Below, piece by piece: positions 63,667-64,000 of a stretch of 64,000 nucleotides of DNA. The stretch's first letter is position 1. Every line of letters starts with the position of its first letter. This DNA is from Gracilimonas tropica DSM 19535 (GTDB lineage Bacteria > Bacteroidota > Rhodothermia > Balneolales > Balneolaceae): positions 118,000-181,999 of the forward strand of contig NZ_AQXG01000001.1 of NCBI RefSeq assembly GCF_000375425.1. The letters are read 5' to 3'. The translations under genes and the position numbers were made by a program. A model generated the notes under the pieces. The model had not been told where the DNA came from, did no database searches, and worked only from the letters and a program-made list of their open reading frames with translations.

Positions 63667-64000
63667 TATTGATCAAATTCGTTGCTGTTTGCAGGTGAAT
63701 ATAGGTGAATTTGAGAACATCTTTTCAATGCTTTGCGTGGCAAAATTAACCTATGAAAACAAATGATTTACCGTTAAAAAAAATTTTTTAAAAAAAAGTG
63801 TAACAAAAGTAATGCTTTGTCCTCTTGTTACCAGCATGTAAGGTGAGATTAATGTTTATACCCTAAAACAAATAGTCAACTATACTCCTTATAGCTGAAA
63901 CCTAAAGCAAGAACCCTGAGATGGAATACTCTCAGGGTTTTCTTTTTTTTTGTTGGTTGAAGTTAAGGTCCAAGTGGATAATATAATTTAGGTTAATAGG
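63667..64000. other. 334-bp gene-poor stretch at the window end
   Basis: No protein-coding frame of note. It has a long A/T run (63774-63798, mostly A8-T6-A8) and then ~110 bases of less biased sequence ending in the terminator at 63912-63951. That arrangement could be a small RNA or the leader of a gene beyond the window. Confidence 0.5.
63912..63951 (+). terminator. Orphan intrinsic terminator
   Basis: A 10-bp stem (AACCCTGAGA with TCTCAGGGTT) and short loop are followed by a T-rich run (TTTTCTTTTTTTTT). No plus-strand gene lies upstream in the 450 bases seen, so it probably ends a small RNA or an attenuated leader. Confidence 0.85.

Noticed and set aside
63774..63798. A8-T6-A8 tract as a replication origin or attachment site
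   Set aside because: No DnaA boxes, repeats or recombinase gene nearby; more likely a curved upstream promoter element or chance.
1..64000. tRNA, rRNA, CRISPR, insertion sequences or prophage
   Set aside because: No cloverleaf-like sequences, direct-repeat arrays, transposase or phage genes were recognised in any spacer.

Overview
The window looks like a chromosomal segment of a marine or halophilic bacterium of the Balneolota/Rhodothermota branch of the Bacteroidota-Rhodothermota group, probably a Balneolaceae relative (inferred from gene content, not from a database search). The evidence is a porU-porV type IX secretion locus, proteins with type IX C-terminal sorting domains, Bacteroidetes-like promoter motifs (TTTG-N19-TAnnTTTG), few Shine-Dalgarno sequences, a fused 2-oxoacid dehydrogenase E1 alpha/beta protein, and a serine palmitoyltransferase-like gene. 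I see no rRNA, tRNA, CRISPR array, insertion sequence or prophage. Most of the window is housekeeping genes.

Layout. 1-1320: a SpoIIM-family protein (cut by the window edge) divergent from an RDD membrane protein. 1486-4128: purine nucleoside phosphorylase, an MBL-fold hydrolase and PhoH. 4236-18434: a long minus-strand run reading porU, porV, a type IX-sorted M6-like protein that has lost its zinc motif, a gluzincin/beta-propeller/beta-barrel protein, a small envelope protein, a PASTA protein and rpe. 18709-23647: thiolase, a Cys/Met-metabolism PLP enzyme and two paralogous TPR lipoproteins. 23785-28544: RidA, an M23 peptidase, an FAH-family protein, rpmA, rplU (with a Rho-N-like tail), a small unknown gene and lexA. 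28596-32730: a HEAT-cyclophilin lipoprotein, an alpha/beta hydrolase without its nucleophile, a DinB protein and a haem-binding protein. 32956-39626: class I aldolase, a YbhN-like protein, radA, rpsU, a DUF2400 protein, a METTL7-like methyltransferase and mutY.

41181-47175 is the most interesting metabolic locus. An NAD-dependent epimerase/dehydratase-like reductase is divergent from two GT4 glycosyltransferases, followed by a serine palmitoyltransferase-like enzyme and a GNAT-like acyltransferase. Together these could build and glycosylate a sphingolipid or sulfonolipid. It is followed by an AT-rich patch (47176-48960) holding a frameshifted lipoprotein gene and a small outer-membrane protein gene.

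49445-63666: fumC, flanked on both sides by copies of a ~150-bp imperfect palindrome; the fused E1 dehydrogenase; a threonine dehydratase-like enzyme; an AsmA-like protein; an M14 carboxypeptidase; a DUF5916-type protein; an amidohydrolase; and an O6-alkylguanine-DNA methyltransferase. The window ends in a gene-poor stretch with an orphan intrinsic terminator.

Three families of short repeats sit between genes: the ~150-bp palindrome, a hairpin with an ACGCTCTGCGTTG core whose flanking stems differ but stay self-complementary, and a (TTCAGnn)n heptad array directly after the stop codons of three unrelated minus-strand genes.
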